Assembly (NCBI GenBank): GCA_029959615.1
Contig: JASCOD010000004.1
Location: forward strand, 62,001 to 126,000
From: Flavobacteriaceae bacterium PS02338
Lineage (GTDB): Bacteria; Bacteroidota; Bacteroidia; Sphingobacteriales; Sphingobacteriaceae
DNA length: 64,000 nucleotides
Direction of reading: 5' to 3'
Both the position numbers and the translations under genes were made by a program. The notes under the pieces are model-generated. The model worked only from the letters and a program-made list of their open reading frames with translations. It was not told where the DNA came from and did not search any database. Shown here piece by piece: positions 35,349 through 44,947 of this stretch. How positions within the stretch are numbered: position 1 is the stretch's first letter; each line of letters begins with the position of its first letter.

Positions 35349-35796
35349 GGTGTAAAGGTAAGTATAATTAGGATTACACAGATTGACGGAAAGTACAGAT
35401 TAACTAATTTTAACTTCTAAATTATATTCTTACTCATTCGAAAATCAAATTCCAGCATTTATTATTGATAACAGTCCTGCAGTACGTTGCTCTCGATGAA
35501 AAATCGGTATCTGCTACCTAATTAGGTTTGCGGAACAAAAGACTGCGGTAAGGTTAAATTGTATTAGTTATGCGCCAAGTTTGGAAGTTTTGTGCACAGG
35601 TTTAAGTAAAATAAACCCAATAGCAGCGGCAGCGCCCGACGTGTAACGAGGGCCTATAGCGAATAGTGGGATTACAAAATCGATGAAATACCGACAAGTA
35701 TTTTCAAAAAAGTATAATCAGTTTTATTACACAAATTAGGTTTCCATATTTACAATTTCCCAACAATTTAACAATTCGGCAATTAAGCAATTAAAC
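35349..35796. other. Gene-free stretch with repeat fragments
   Basis: About 450 bp between two divergently transcribed genes. No convincing ORF. It holds a possible mqnC -7 box (TACCTTTA on the minus strand, one mismatch, about 35353-35360), a GGATTACACAGATT fragment and a segment with AATAGCAGCGGCAGCGCCCG that resembles degenerate intergenic repeats. Confidence 0.6.
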
Positions 35797-35804
35797 TATC
35801 TTTG
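35797..35804 (+). promoter_or_regulatory. Promoter -7 box just before the M16 protease
   Basis: TATCTTTG matches TAnnTTTG and ends six bases before the ATG at 35811, predicting a leaderless or nearly leaderless mRNA. No clear -33 element. Confidence 0.5.
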
Positions 35805-35810
35805 CAGCCT

Positions 35811-37049
35811 ATGATAAATTTTAATCGTTTTACATTGGCTAATGGTCTAAAAGTTTTGGTTCATGAAGACCAAACTACACCAATGGCTGTTTTAAATATA
35901 CTTTATGATGTTGGTGCGAGAGACGAGGAGGAGGGGAAAACGGGTTTTGCTCATTTGTTTGAGCATCTGATGTTTGGTGGTTCTATTAACATCCCTAGTT
36001 ATGACGAACCTCTGCAGCGTGTGGGTGGAGAAAATAATGCTTTCACCAGCAACGATATCACCAATTACTATATTACTTTGCCGGCAGCAAATATCGAAAC
36101 TGCATTTTGGTTAGAAAGTGATAGGATGCTGAGCTTGGCTTTTTCCGAAAAGAGTTTAGAAACGCAACGGAATGTGGTTTGTGAGGAATTCAAACAACGT
36201 TATCTGAATCAGCCTTATGGCGATGTTTGGTTAAAGTTGCGCCCTTTAGCCTACGAAAAACATTCGTATCGTTGGGCAACTATTGGGCAAGATTTAGCAC
36301 AAATTGAAAATGCAAAAATGGAAGATGTGAAAGCATTTTTCAAAAAACACTATAACCCGCAAAATGCCATTTTGGTAATTGGTGGTAACATTAAAACAGA
36401 AGAGGTAAAGGAGTTGGCGGAGAAATGGTTTGGAACAATTCCGGCAGGAGATAAGTATTTGCGAGATTTGCCAAAGGAACCTGAACAAACAGCTGCAAGA
36501 AGTTTAACTGTAAACGCCGATGTGCCTTTAAATGCTATTTACATGGCTTTTAAAATGCCTGCAAGGTTAGATGACAACTATCAGGTTTTTGATTTACTTT
36601 CTGATATTCTATCACAAGGACAGTCATCTCGTCTGTTTAACAGTTTGTTAAAAGAGCAGAAGTTATTTAGCGAAATCAATGCTTACATTACCAGTAGTTT
36701 AGATGAAGGTTTGTTTATTATTGACGGTAAGTTAGTGGAAGGTGTGACAATGGAGCAAGCAGAAAATGCTATTTGGGCTGAACTGAATAAGGTAGTTTCT
36801 GAGTTGGTAAGTGAAAACGAGCTTACGAAAGTGAAAAACAAATCGGAATCGATTATGGTATTTGCTGAAATGAGCTTGTTAGACAAAGCGATGAATTTAG
36901 CTTATTATGAACTTTTGGGCGATGCTGATTTGTTAAATATAGAAATCAATAAATATTTGAGTATTACAGCAACGCAAATTCAAGAAGTTGCACAAGAGAC
37001 TTTTAAGAAAGAGAAATCATCAACCTTATACTATTTAGCCAATGCTTAA
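35811..37049 (+). CDS. M16-family zinc peptidase (catalytic)
   Basis: A 412-residue inverzincin-type peptidase with the inverted zinc motif H-L-F-E-H (residues 48-52, GFAHLFEHLMFGG) and the distal ligand region (VVCEEFKQR). The N-terminal catalytic and C-terminal halves have normal size for the two-domain family. The ATG at 35811 is chosen over an in-frame TTG at 35802, since that lies in the promoter box. It overlaps the next gene by 8 bases. Localisation is unclear; no signal peptide is seen. Confidence 0.92.
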   Translation: MINFNRFTLANGLKVLVHEDQTTPMAVLNILYDVGARDEEEGKTGFAHLFEHLMFGGSINIPSYDEPLQRVGGENNAFTSNDITNYYITLPAANIETAFWLESDRMLSLAFSEKSLETQRNVVCEEFKQRYLNQPYGDVWLKLRPLAYEKHSYRWATIGQDLAQIENAKMEDVKAFFKKHYNPQNAILVIGGNIKTEEVKELAEKWFGTIPAGDKYLRDLPKEPEQTAARSLTVNADVPLNAIYMAFKMPARLDDNYQVFDLLSDILSQGQSSRLFNSLLKEQKLFSEINAYITSSLDEGLFIIDGKLVEGVTMEQAENAIWAELNKVVSELVSENELTKVKNKSESIMVFAEMSLLDKAMNLAYYELLGDADLLNIEINKYLSITATQIQEVAQETFKKEKSSTLYYLANA

Positions 37050-38316
37050 CAGAACAGTCGCTCCTGCATTTAAGCAGGTAAATGATATCAATTTTATTAA
37101 ACCCACGGCAAAACAACTGAAAAATGGTTTGCCTGTTTACATTGTTAATGCAGGCGAACAAGAGCTAGTGCGTATCGAATTTATTTTCGAAAACGTAAAC
37201 TGGAATGTGCAGAAACCTCTTCAAGCTATTGCGGTGAATGGTTTAATTAACAGTGGTACGAAAACATTAACCGCCAAAGAAATTGCCGAAAAAGTAGATT
37301 ACTACGGTGCTTTTCTGCAAACAGAGTACAGTGCCGATACGACTACTATTACACTTTATTCGTTAACTAAGCATTTGCCATCAGTTTTGCCAATTTTGTG
37401 GTCGGTATTAAATGAAAGTACTTTCCCTCAACACGAACTAGATATTTACAAGCAAAACCAAAAGCAGAAATTACAGGTAAGCCTTCAGAAGAACGATTTT
37501 TTAGCTCGTAAGAACTTTGCCCATGCCATTTTTGGTCAAACGCCTTATGGCTCTGATATCAGTTTGACAGATTATGATCAATTGCAGCAAAGTGATTTGA
37601 CTACTTATTTTCAGACAGCTTTTCAACCTAAAAACTGTACCATTATTATAGCTGGTAAATTTTTAGATAAAGATTTTGACGTGTTAGATGGTATTTTTGG
37701 CGGTGACTGGGAAAACGTTGGAACTGCTGTTAAAAACAGTTTTCAGTTTGAAGCACAGCAAGGTAGAGATGTATATATCGAAAAACCTGAGGCATTGCAA
37801 TCGGCTATCAGAATGGGTAATTTGAGTATCAACCGTACTCATGCAGATTTCCCTTCTTTGCAAATTCTCAATTGTGTTTTTGGAGGATATTTCGGTTCTC
37901 GCTTAATGGCAAATATTAGGGAAGATAAAGGTTATACGTACGGAATTGGTTCGGGGATTGCCTCACTAAAGCATGCAGGATATTTCTTTCTAGCTACAGA
38001 AGTGGGTGCTGATGTTTGTGCAAGTGCGTTAACGGAAATCGAAAAAGAAATCAATACTTTGAGAACTGATTTGATTGTTGATGAGGAACTCGATTTAGTA
38101 AAAAACTATATGCTGGGTTCACTTTTGGGTAGCTTAGAGAATGCTTTTTCTCATGCTGATAAATTCAAGAACATTCATTTTGCTGGATTAGATTACAGTT
38201 ATTACGATAACTATACGCGTACTGTAAAAAATGTAACTGCCGAGTACTTAAAGGTTATTGCAAATCAATATTTAGATTGGAATGCGATGACTAGGGTAGT
38301 GGTTGGTAAGAAGTAA
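37042..38316 (+). CDS. M16-family partner lacking the zinc site
   Basis: A 424-residue M16-fold protein without H-x-x-E-H; the matching place reads LINSGTKTLTAKEIAEKVDYYG. It keeps the C-terminal features GGYFGSRLMANIREDKGYTYGIGSG, whose Arg/Tyr residues help bind substrate in partner subunits. It overlaps the active subunit by 8 bases, so they are translated together and most likely form the heterodimer known for this family. Confidence 0.9.
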   Translation: MLNRTVAPAFKQVNDINFIKPTAKQLKNGLPVYIVNAGEQELVRIEFIFENVNWNVQKPLQAIAVNGLINSGTKTLTAKEIAEKVDYYGAFLQTEYSADTTTITLYSLTKHLPSVLPILWSVLNESTFPQHELDIYKQNQKQKLQVSLQKNDFLARKNFAHAIFGQTPYGSDISLTDYDQLQQSDLTTYFQTAFQPKNCTIIIAGKFLDKDFDVLDGIFGGDWENVGTAVKNSFQFEAQQGRDVYIEKPEALQSAIRMGNLSINRTHADFPSLQILNCVFGGYFGSRLMANIREDKGYTYGIGSGIASLKHAGYFFLATEVGADVCASALTEIEKEINTLRTDLIVDEELDLVKNYMLGSLLGSLENAFSHADKFKNIHFAGLDYSYYDNYTRTVKNVTAEYLKVIANQYLDWNAMTRVVVGKK

Positions 38317-38323
38317 AACAAGA

Positions 38324-38352
38324 AATCCCCGATTAAAAAGATCGGGGGTTTT
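38324..38352. terminator. Terminator after the M16 pair
   Basis: AATCCCCGAT (38324-38333) pairs with ATCGGGGGTT (38341-38350), with one wobble and a T-run (TTTTTT) after it. Confidence 0.8.
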
Positions 38353-38361
38353 TTATGTCAT

Positions 38362-40257
38362 CTATATTTTTGTTAAAACAGCCTTTAGTTTGTCTGCTTG
38401 ATAGATTTTTTTGTAGAAATCTACATATTCATTGTATTTTTCAGGCGGATATTTGCTGTTGTTCATTGTTTGAGTTCGAACATAGGTAATGGTATTATCT
38501 TTTACCAAGAACTTGGCTGTATAAGTTCCAAATTCAGAACTAATGTCGATATCCTTTGGCATAAACTCTACAGTATAACCTTTCGGTAAAGTAAAACTGA
38601 TTTCGTCTTGGTCGTTATAGCTATAAGGTACTGCGAAATGAGTTTTTCTGTTTAAAACTTTTACTGGTGCACTTTCCTTTCTGTTGGTTTGGTTTAAGGT
38701 AAGGAATAATTTCTCTCCACCTTTAGTAAATAACTGATTGGTTTTGAAATTGATTTCATCAGTCATTATAGGTAAAGTTTTATCGGCTTGTTCGACTTTA
38801 AAATCTATTAATTCTGCACCAGGAATATCATTGTTACTAATAATGGATTTACGTTGTTCGATGGGTTCCTTTAATAATAGGCTAAAGTGATCTTCGAATT
38901 GAGCATTGCCATAATTTGTTTTGATAGCTATACTTGCTACTCCGTTATCTTCAATGTCTATTTTGGTTTTTCTAATCTGATAATTGTCTTTAGCATTATA
39001 ACTATTGGTACGTACCACTTGGCCGCCATTTTCGGTAATCAATAAAACATCTCTATCCGAGTTCCCGTAGCCAATAAATCCCATTGGTTTATATTGACTT
39101 GTACACTCTAGAAATAAGGTGTCATTTTTTTGAGGTACGCACAAAATCATGTGGTTAGATTGCCTGTTGCTCGAAAAACTCCTGTTTAAACTAGGCATAT
39201 CGTTGCCAATTAAAACCAAATTGGAGTGAATGCCGGCTTCATTTAACAGCGCTTTCATATAGTTAGACAAGGCTTTGCAATCGCCATAATTTACTTGAGC
39301 AACCTTTTCTGCTAAAATGGGTTTGAAACCTCCAATACCTAATTGGATACTTACATATCTTGTATTTTGCTGTAAATAATTGTAAAGAATTCGGATTTTG
39401 TCTTTTGTAGTTTTAGCATCCTTTGTAAGTGATTGCACTTTTGCTTTTAATGTTTCGGGAAGAACGTTTCCTCCTTCGTTCAGTTTATGGAACCACATTC
39501 CAAAATCTTTCCAGTTGTTCAGGCTCCCTTTCGTTCCGTCAAATTCAAAATCGTTTGAAGAAGCTAAAACCCAGTTGGTAACGTCTTTTAGTCCACTACT
39601 CAAAGGTTCGCTAATAATGGCTGGTTGATTTTTACTTTTCCAAGTATACTGTGTTCTGTCTCCAATTTTAACAGAATCTGTTTTCAGATTAGGATTGGTA
39701 ATATATCGAAATGTAACTCCCTTAGCAGTCTGGATAGTATAAGTAGATTGTTCGACCGAAACTTCAAAATTGTCTACATCTTGCCAAGATGGATAATCTA
39801 GTATTCCTTTTAGATCTTGCGAATAGCTATACTCAATCGTATATGGATAAGTAGTACTATTAAACTTTAAATATTTTAGACGATTATCGCTATAAATAGA
39901 AAAACCATCAGAAGCACTTTCATCTCTTATATCTGCCGATTTGTAGTCTCTTACCTTTTTGCCATTTGCATCGTATAATGCGGCTTTGATGTTATATAAG
40001 TTAGAAAACTTATCATAGCCCTTAACCATTTTGGCATGCTCGTCGCCTGCTTTGCTTAAAATAGTGATGGCAATTTTATAGTTGAGCTGAGCTGTGCCAA
40101 TGCTTTTTGCGTCGAAAAACTGTTCTTCGTTTCTTATCACAGCTACTGCATCCTGTTTCAGCTGATCGGGTATTTTGCTTACATCATAATTGTTCTGCGA
40201 CCAGGCAAATGGAGATACAAAAACAATTAGGAGTGTTAAATAGATTATTTTTTTCAT
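38362..40257 (-). CDS. DUF3857/transglutaminase-like exported protein (active-type Cys)
   Basis: A 631-residue protein with a signal peptide (about 1-20, FAWSQ), a DUF3857 domain (about 50-225), a transglutaminase-like domain (about 265-400) and a C-terminal DUF2569/3858-like beta domain. The transglutaminase core has the nucleophile motif YGDCKALSNYMKALL and the later SNHMILCVP His. The ATG at 40257 is set by the signal peptide; the frame continues upstream to 40281. One base separates it from the upstream paralogue. Substrate unknown; perhaps cell-envelope peptides or proteins. Confidence 0.85.
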   Translation of the reverse strand: MKKIIYLTLLIVFVSPFAWSQNNYDVSKIPDQLKQDAVAVIRNEEQFFDAKSIGTAQLNYKIAITILSKAGDEHAKMVKGYDKFSNLYNIKAALYDANGKKVRDYKSADIRDESASDGFSIYSDNRLKYLKFNSTTYPYTIEYSYSQDLKGILDYPSWQDVDNFEVSVEQSTYTIQTAKGVTFRYITNPNLKTDSVKIGDRTQYTWKSKNQPAIISEPLSSGLKDVTNWVLASSNDFEFDGTKGSLNNWKDFGMWFHKLNEGGNVLPETLKAKVQSLTKDAKTTKDKIRILYNYLQQNTRYVSIQLGIGGFKPILAEKVAQVNYGDCKALSNYMKALLNEAGIHSNLVLIGNDMPSLNRSFSSNRQSNHMILCVPQKNDTLFLECTSQYKPMGFIGYGNSDRDVLLITENGGQVVRTNSYNAKDNYQIRKTKIDIEDNGVASIAIKTNYGNAQFEDHFSLLLKEPIEQRKSIISNNDIPGAELIDFKVEQADKTLPIMTDEINFKTNQLFTKGGEKLFLTLNQTNRKESAPVKVLNRKTHFAVPYSYNDQDEISFTLPKGYTVEFMPKDIDISSEFGTYTAKFLVKDNTITYVRTQTMNNSKYPPEKYNEYVDFYKKIYQADKLKAVLTKI

Positions 40258-40258
40258 A

Positions 40259-42241
40259 TTAAGATTTTTTCTTGAACACAATTTGTTCAGCTTGCTTTTC
40301 TACAATTAACTTGAAGAGTTCTTTGATATCAAAGTATTCTTGCGGTGAGAAAACACTTTTATTAATCTCTATTACACTTCTCACTAACACTGTTTTTTCT
40401 TGAGATAAAAAGCTAATGCTGAAAGAGCCTTTGTTCTCTGGGAGTTTGAAAATGCCGCCTTTAGGTAGTTTATCAATTTCGTAATCGTCAGGGAAGTTGA
40501 TGGTAGCTCTAATGCTTTCTTTCACCGGATAACCGAAATCTACAGGGAAACTTCTAGATTCGTGCTTTAGAAAATTTTCTTTAGTGCGTTCGTAAAGTAA
40601 TGGGTTAAGGTAAACTAAATTACCTGCTTCTTCAACATTGTCTTCTATGGTAACAGTAAGTTCTTCATTTAGCAATTCTTCAAAATTATTCAAGTTATTG
40701 ATTTTGTAGCTGTCTATTTCTAATCCTTGTTTGTCTTTCTTGAGATTTTTAATGAACTCTGTTTCATTTGCATTAGAACGATACCTGTTTCTTAAAGAAA
40801 GTGCTCCATAACCTTTGTAGTACTGAATCATTGTGCCCTTTAGCTTGTTTTCCTTGTCAAGGGTTAAACTATAGTTGTAAATTTTTTCATCATTAAAAGT
40901 GGGTTCCAAAACAATCCAAGCACCAGTTTGAGATTTTAAATCAATTGAAAAACCTTGATGGTTTAAGCTTTGGTAAGAAATCATACCTAAAAAATGATCG
41001 TTATTAGTCGCGTCCATAATAATGTCTTTTCCACCTATTTTTGCACTAACTAAAACACTGTTGAATTTAGAAATGATTGGATTCCCAGGGTGGGCTCCAT
41101 TCTTCCGAGTACTGATTAAAACTGGATTTGCATCTATCTTAGCTTCTTTAAGGAAGATTAATAGCAAAAGGTTGATATCCGCGGATGATCCGACTTTTTT
41201 ATCAAGAATTGTTTTTGGGTTTGTTTCGCTACTGTAACGACGATAGGTTTCATTCCATTTTATGTTAGTTTTTACATAATTGTAAATCAAATTTGCAATT
41301 TTTAAAGTATCCGTTTCTGTTTTGATAATTGTAGGAAGCAAGGTCTTAGCAACAGCATTTCTCTTTACAAAAAGACCAAAGTTTTCGTCTTCGGCTAAGC
41401 CTTTAATGATTTTTGGCCAAGTTCCATTATAATCTCTATATACATCATTTGGATAACGGGTGGCCATTAACTCAAATTCAATAGAAGAAATATAATCATC
41501 CATCGTAGTGATAAATGGTTCTTCTTTCATCGCTGGCATGTTTTCAGCCGTGTATTGATTGTAAAGCGCAGTTGAATTAACACCAGTCACATAATGGGCA
41601 TTGATATTTTCTCTTTTGGTTTGTATGTTGTAATAACCTGTAAAAGATGGTTTATAAATCAGATATTCTGGTATTTTTACATTATACTCTGTGTATAATG
41701 TGGGTATACTGCTTTGGAAAGACCAACCACGTAAATTGAAAGTAAAAGGTGACCGTATAGCGTATTTGTACTCTATAACTGAACCTTCTTTAATATTTGC
41801 TAAGGTGTACTTTTTGATTTGATAATTCTTGTTGAATTCTTCAGTAAACTTAGCGTCTTTGCCTAACTTAGTGATCACAATCTTGCCATCTTCCATATTA
41901 TAAGTTGCAGCTTCCATTCTTGAAACGTCTTCTTTGGCACTATTGGATCCTCTATATAATGCAATTTGGAAATCTGCCAAGTCGTAGGCATTTTTGTTGA
42001 TTATTTTATACCTAACGTGTTGTTCAAATACGAATTCAAACCCATTTCGGTCATTGTATTCAAAATAGCAGTCGCCAACATCAAATATTTTAACGGCAGC
42101 TGCGGCCGAATCTTGACCAAATGGCTTAGCATTAAAATCTTCTGGAGTTATTTTTCCAAATTTGAATTCTTTTTTTTGCGCATAGGCACTCAGGGATAGG
42201 CATAGAAAGCCTATAAGGTAGATTGAGCGTTTAATTTTCAT
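40259..42241 (-). CDS. DUF3857/transglutaminase-like paralogue without the catalytic Cys
   Basis: A 660-residue exported paralogue of the next gene, with signal peptide (about 1-21, AYAQ), DUF3857 domain and transglutaminase-like fold. Where the neighbour has GDCKALSN, this protein has KVGSSADINLLLL, so the nucleophilic cysteine is lost. It is probably a pseudoenzyme or binding partner of the downstream enzyme (inference), with which it forms an operon. Confidence 0.82.
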   Translation of the reverse strand: MKIKRSIYLIGFLCLSLSAYAQKKEFKFGKITPEDFNAKPFGQDSAAAAVKIFDVGDCYFEYNDRNGFEFVFEQHVRYKIINKNAYDLADFQIALYRGSNSAKEDVSRMEAATYNMEDGKIVITKLGKDAKFTEEFNKNYQIKKYTLANIKEGSVIEYKYAIRSPFTFNLRGWSFQSSIPTLYTEYNVKIPEYLIYKPSFTGYYNIQTKRENINAHYVTGVNSTALYNQYTAENMPAMKEEPFITTMDDYISSIEFELMATRYPNDVYRDYNGTWPKIIKGLAEDENFGLFVKRNAVAKTLLPTIIKTETDTLKIANLIYNYVKTNIKWNETYRRYSSETNPKTILDKKVGSSADINLLLLIFLKEAKIDANPVLISTRKNGAHPGNPIISKFNSVLVSAKIGGKDIIMDATNNDHFLGMISYQSLNHQGFSIDLKSQTGAWIVLEPTFNDEKIYNYSLTLDKENKLKGTMIQYYKGYGALSLRNRYRSNANETEFIKNLKKDKQGLEIDSYKINNLNNFEELLNEELTVTIEDNVEEAGNLVYLNPLLYERTKENFLKHESRSFPVDFGYPVKESIRATINFPDDYEIDKLPKGGIFKLPENKGSFSISFLSQEKTVLVRSVIEINKSVFSPQEYFDIKELFKLIVEKQAEQIVFKKKS

Positions 42242-42306
42242 AGTTTTTCTTTAATAGCGCAATGATAATAAAGAAAATCCGCAGAAAAAATTAAAAGTAA
42301 AAGATT

Positions 42307-44136
42307 TTATTGCTCTTTTAATAGCGTTACTTTCCCATCCATCGTGCTTACCAGTAGAGTTTTATCGTCAATTACCTTGAAAGTGTTTATCATCGAGTTA
42401 TCCACTTTATGAGCCCATAAAGTTTTTTGATTTTTAGGACTAATACAGTAAATGGTTCCATTTTTGGTTCCAAAGAATAGCTTGCCATTTTTTTCTATAA
42501 GGTCTGATGGTGTGTGTTCATATCCGTAACCCGCGTTATATTTCCAATCGATACCCTCTTTATCACGAGTGGTTTTATAAGCAACAATTTCGTCTTGCAT
42601 GGTTTTGCCATAAACTAAAGTGCTATCAGTAGACAAACCGATAGATTCTCGAACTTTGGCTTCGCTATTTCTCCATAAAGTTTGTCCCGTAGTTGCATTT
42701 ATAGCACTTAATACCCTATCTGGAGCTGCAATGTAAATGGTATTGTTTACTGCAACAGGTGTTACCATTGCGGGAGAAAACATACGATTTATACTTCCGT
42801 TGTTCCATTTCCAGAGGAGAGAACCCGTATTAATATCTAGCGCATACAGATGACGGCCCCAGGAACCGAAAATAATTTTACTTTGATAAATTAGCGGTTT
42901 GCCAACAATGGTGCCTTCAACTTCTGTAAATTGCCATTTCAGCTTTCCGGTTTTTACATCAAGTGCTTTAAAGGTATTATCACTAGCACCTATAAAAACT
43001 GTTTGGTCTTGAATAACAGGAGAACCCAATACAGATTTGTTTGCTGTCGACTTCCAAACCATTTTTCCTGTATTTACGGTAAGAGCATATACATTATTGT
43101 CACCCGATCCAAAAATTACTAAGCCATTTTTAATGATAGGGGAAGAATAAATTGCTCCCTGAGTTTGGTAAGTCCAAATAGGTTTGCCAGTTTTTCTATT
43201 CAAAGCTTCTATTAAGCCGATGCTATTTCCGAAAATAACTAATTCATTATTGTAGGTAGGAGTGTTTACTACATTGGCATTAGAGTGGTAAGTCCAGGCT
43301 GCTTTTACGTTACTATATTTTTGGTTGATAGCAAAATCGGGTCTTTCGTAGGTTTTGTTATCATTAATAAAAGTTTTCAATGCAATTTTTCTCCATGCCT
43401 GTTGGATTTGCTCCGTAGGTTTTTTGGTAGCAAAGTACACGGTGTCTTTGTTCATCATCACGATGTTGTAACCTCCAATACTGTCTTTGGCCCTCAGGTT
43501 TGATCGGCCCATAGTACCTTCTACACCTTCAAAGTTGTAAGCTTTATTTTGATGGCCATGTCCACAAATTGCGTATTGAATATTTTTCTTCTTCAATCTA
43601 TCAATTGCTTCGTACCAATTATCTAAACTGTTATCTAGAGGATAATGATTGATGTAAATAATCGGCATATTCTTAGGTGTCTTATTCAGTACACTATCCA
43701 TCCAAACAGTAGCGTCACGGGGAATATGACCATCGCTCATACGAACATAAGGCCCAGAAGCGCAGGCTATAAAGCGGAAGCCATGATGGTCGAAAGTGAA
43801 CTTGTCGTATCCAAATTCTTTAATGAAAGAAACACCTCCAGATTCGGACCAGCCTGTATCATGATTGCCAGGAATAACATAGAATTTTTTATTTAAGCCA
43901 GATAATATTTCTTTAGCTAATTTCAATTCCTCATTGGTGCCCATTTCAGTGACATCTCCAGTTATCAATACAAAGTCGATATCTGCTTGAGCATTGATGT
44001 CTGCAACCGTTCTTCGCAAATCTTCCTCGCCTGTGGCGGTGCCGACATGGGTATCGGTTACAAAAGCGTATTTGAAATTCTGTGCGTAGCCGAAATTGAC
44101 AATCAATAGTAAGATTGCAGTAATGAAATTTCTCAT
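42307..44136 (-). CDS. Exported metallophosphoesterase fused to a PQQ-like beta-propeller
   Basis: A 609-residue protein: signal peptide (about 1-18), calcineurin-like phosphoesterase domain (about 22-245) with D-x-H (VTDTHVG), G-D (ITGDVTE), G-N-H-D (IPGNHDTG), NHYP and GHGHQ, then a propeller of pyrrolo-quinoline-quinone-like repeats (about 285-605, e.g. NRKTGKPIWTYQTQG, VNTGKMVWKS, VKTGKLKWQF). The propeller lacks an obvious enzyme site and may bind a substrate or the cell surface. It would act in the periplasm. The combination is uncommon in single proteins. Confidence 0.88.
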   Translation of the reverse strand: MRNFITAILLLIVNFGYAQNFKYAFVTDTHVGTATGEEDLRRTVADINAQADIDFVLITGDVTEMGTNEELKLAKEILSGLNKKFYVIPGNHDTGWSESGGVSFIKEFGYDKFTFDHHGFRFIACASGPYVRMSDGHIPRDATVWMDSVLNKTPKNMPIIYINHYPLDNSLDNWYEAIDRLKKKNIQYAICGHGHQNKAYNFEGVEGTMGRSNLRAKDSIGGYNIVMMNKDTVYFATKKPTEQIQQAWRKIALKTFINDNKTYERPDFAINQKYSNVKAAWTYHSNANVVNTPTYNNELVIFGNSIGLIEALNRKTGKPIWTYQTQGAIYSSPIIKNGLVIFGSGDNNVYALTVNTGKMVWKSTANKSVLGSPVIQDQTVFIGASDNTFKALDVKTGKLKWQFTEVEGTIVGKPLIYQSKIIFGSWGRHLYALDINTGSLLWKWNNGSINRMFSPAMVTPVAVNNTIYIAAPDRVLSAINATTGQTLWRNSEAKVRESIGLSTDSTLVYGKTMQDEIVAYKTTRDKEGIDWKYNAGYGYEHTPSDLIEKNGKLFFGTKNGTIYCISPKNQKTLWAHKVDNSMINTFKVIDDKTLLVSTMDGKVTLLKEQ

Positions 44137-44359
44137 CGAATAATTATTCCTAAATAGTCGGAATGAAGTTAGGATAAATATTTTTCGTAGAAAAATTCTA
44201 AAGAAATTTTGACGTATAAGATTAGATTTTCCATTTTTTAGTTTTAAAAGGTTATTTGTTTAGGTTAAGTTCGCTGACGGTATGCTATCTATAGCATCTA
44301 TTTTCTACTATATAAATGATTTTGTGATTTGTTACCTGTTTTTATTGATTTTTTAGGTC

Positions 44360-44767
44360 TTAATTGTAAGTTGTGTATACTAGAGTGGGTTTGCCGTTTT
44401 CGCATTTTACAGATTTGGGAGGCATTTGATACATACAATCTGAAATTATCTGCCATTTCTTGTTGTATTCTTTCTGTAGATTAGTGTATTCGTTAACCCA
44501 TTCCTCAAGCTCATTTACGTTGATACTCGTGCTATAGCCAATATAACCTGTCGGCCCTCCACATCCTTTCGCACCAATAGCGAGAAATCTTAATTCATAG
44601 TTGGTATTGTCACTACAAACACTACTTTCGGCCAAGTTCTTAATCTTAGCGAGAAGCTGTTCTAACTTTTGTTCGTCTTTGTTTTTGCTGTTCTTTTTAT
44701 CGCAACCTATAATTAAGAAGACACTAAATAAGAACAAGGAAGTCAAATATAATTTTGATTGGTTCAT
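44360..44767 (-). CDS. Small lipoprotein of unknown function
   Basis: A 135-residue protein with a lipoprotein signal (FLIIGC, lipidated Cys22), a charged linker and a small domain with four further cysteines, probably disulfide-bonded in the periplasm. No family recognised. The 220 bp between it and the phosphoesterase gene hold no gene. Confidence 0.65.
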   Translation of the reverse strand: MNQSKLYLTSLFLFSVFLIIGCDKKNSKNKDEQKLEQLLAKIKNLAESSVCSDNTNYELRFLAIGAKGCGGPTGYIGYSTSINVNELEEWVNEYTNLQKEYNKKWQIISDCMYQMPPKSVKCENGKPTLVYTTYN

Positions 44768-44907
44768 TGTCTAAGTTTTGTAGCCCATACGAAGCTGTTT
44801 TAGAAAACGCTACGTATTTATGAAAATAGTTGCAATAACCAGATGAAAAACAACAATAGCTTTACCTAAATATAACAATCTACATTTCATTTTAACGGGA
44901 AATATTG

Positions 44908-44915
44908 TATCTTTG
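44908..44915 (+). promoter_or_regulatory. Promoter -7 box of guaB
   Basis: TATCTTTG matches TAnnTTTG, 32 bases before the guaB ATG. No convincing -33 TTTG. Confidence 0.5.
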
Positions 44916-44947
44916 CCCCGCAAATAAGAACTACTAATTTATTTGCT

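Noticed and set aside
35365..35405. Tandem-looking GATTACACAGATT... near mqnC and a similar GGATACACAGAT at about 59620
   Set aside because: Short, degenerate and common as intergenic debris; not enough for a repeat family from this window alone.
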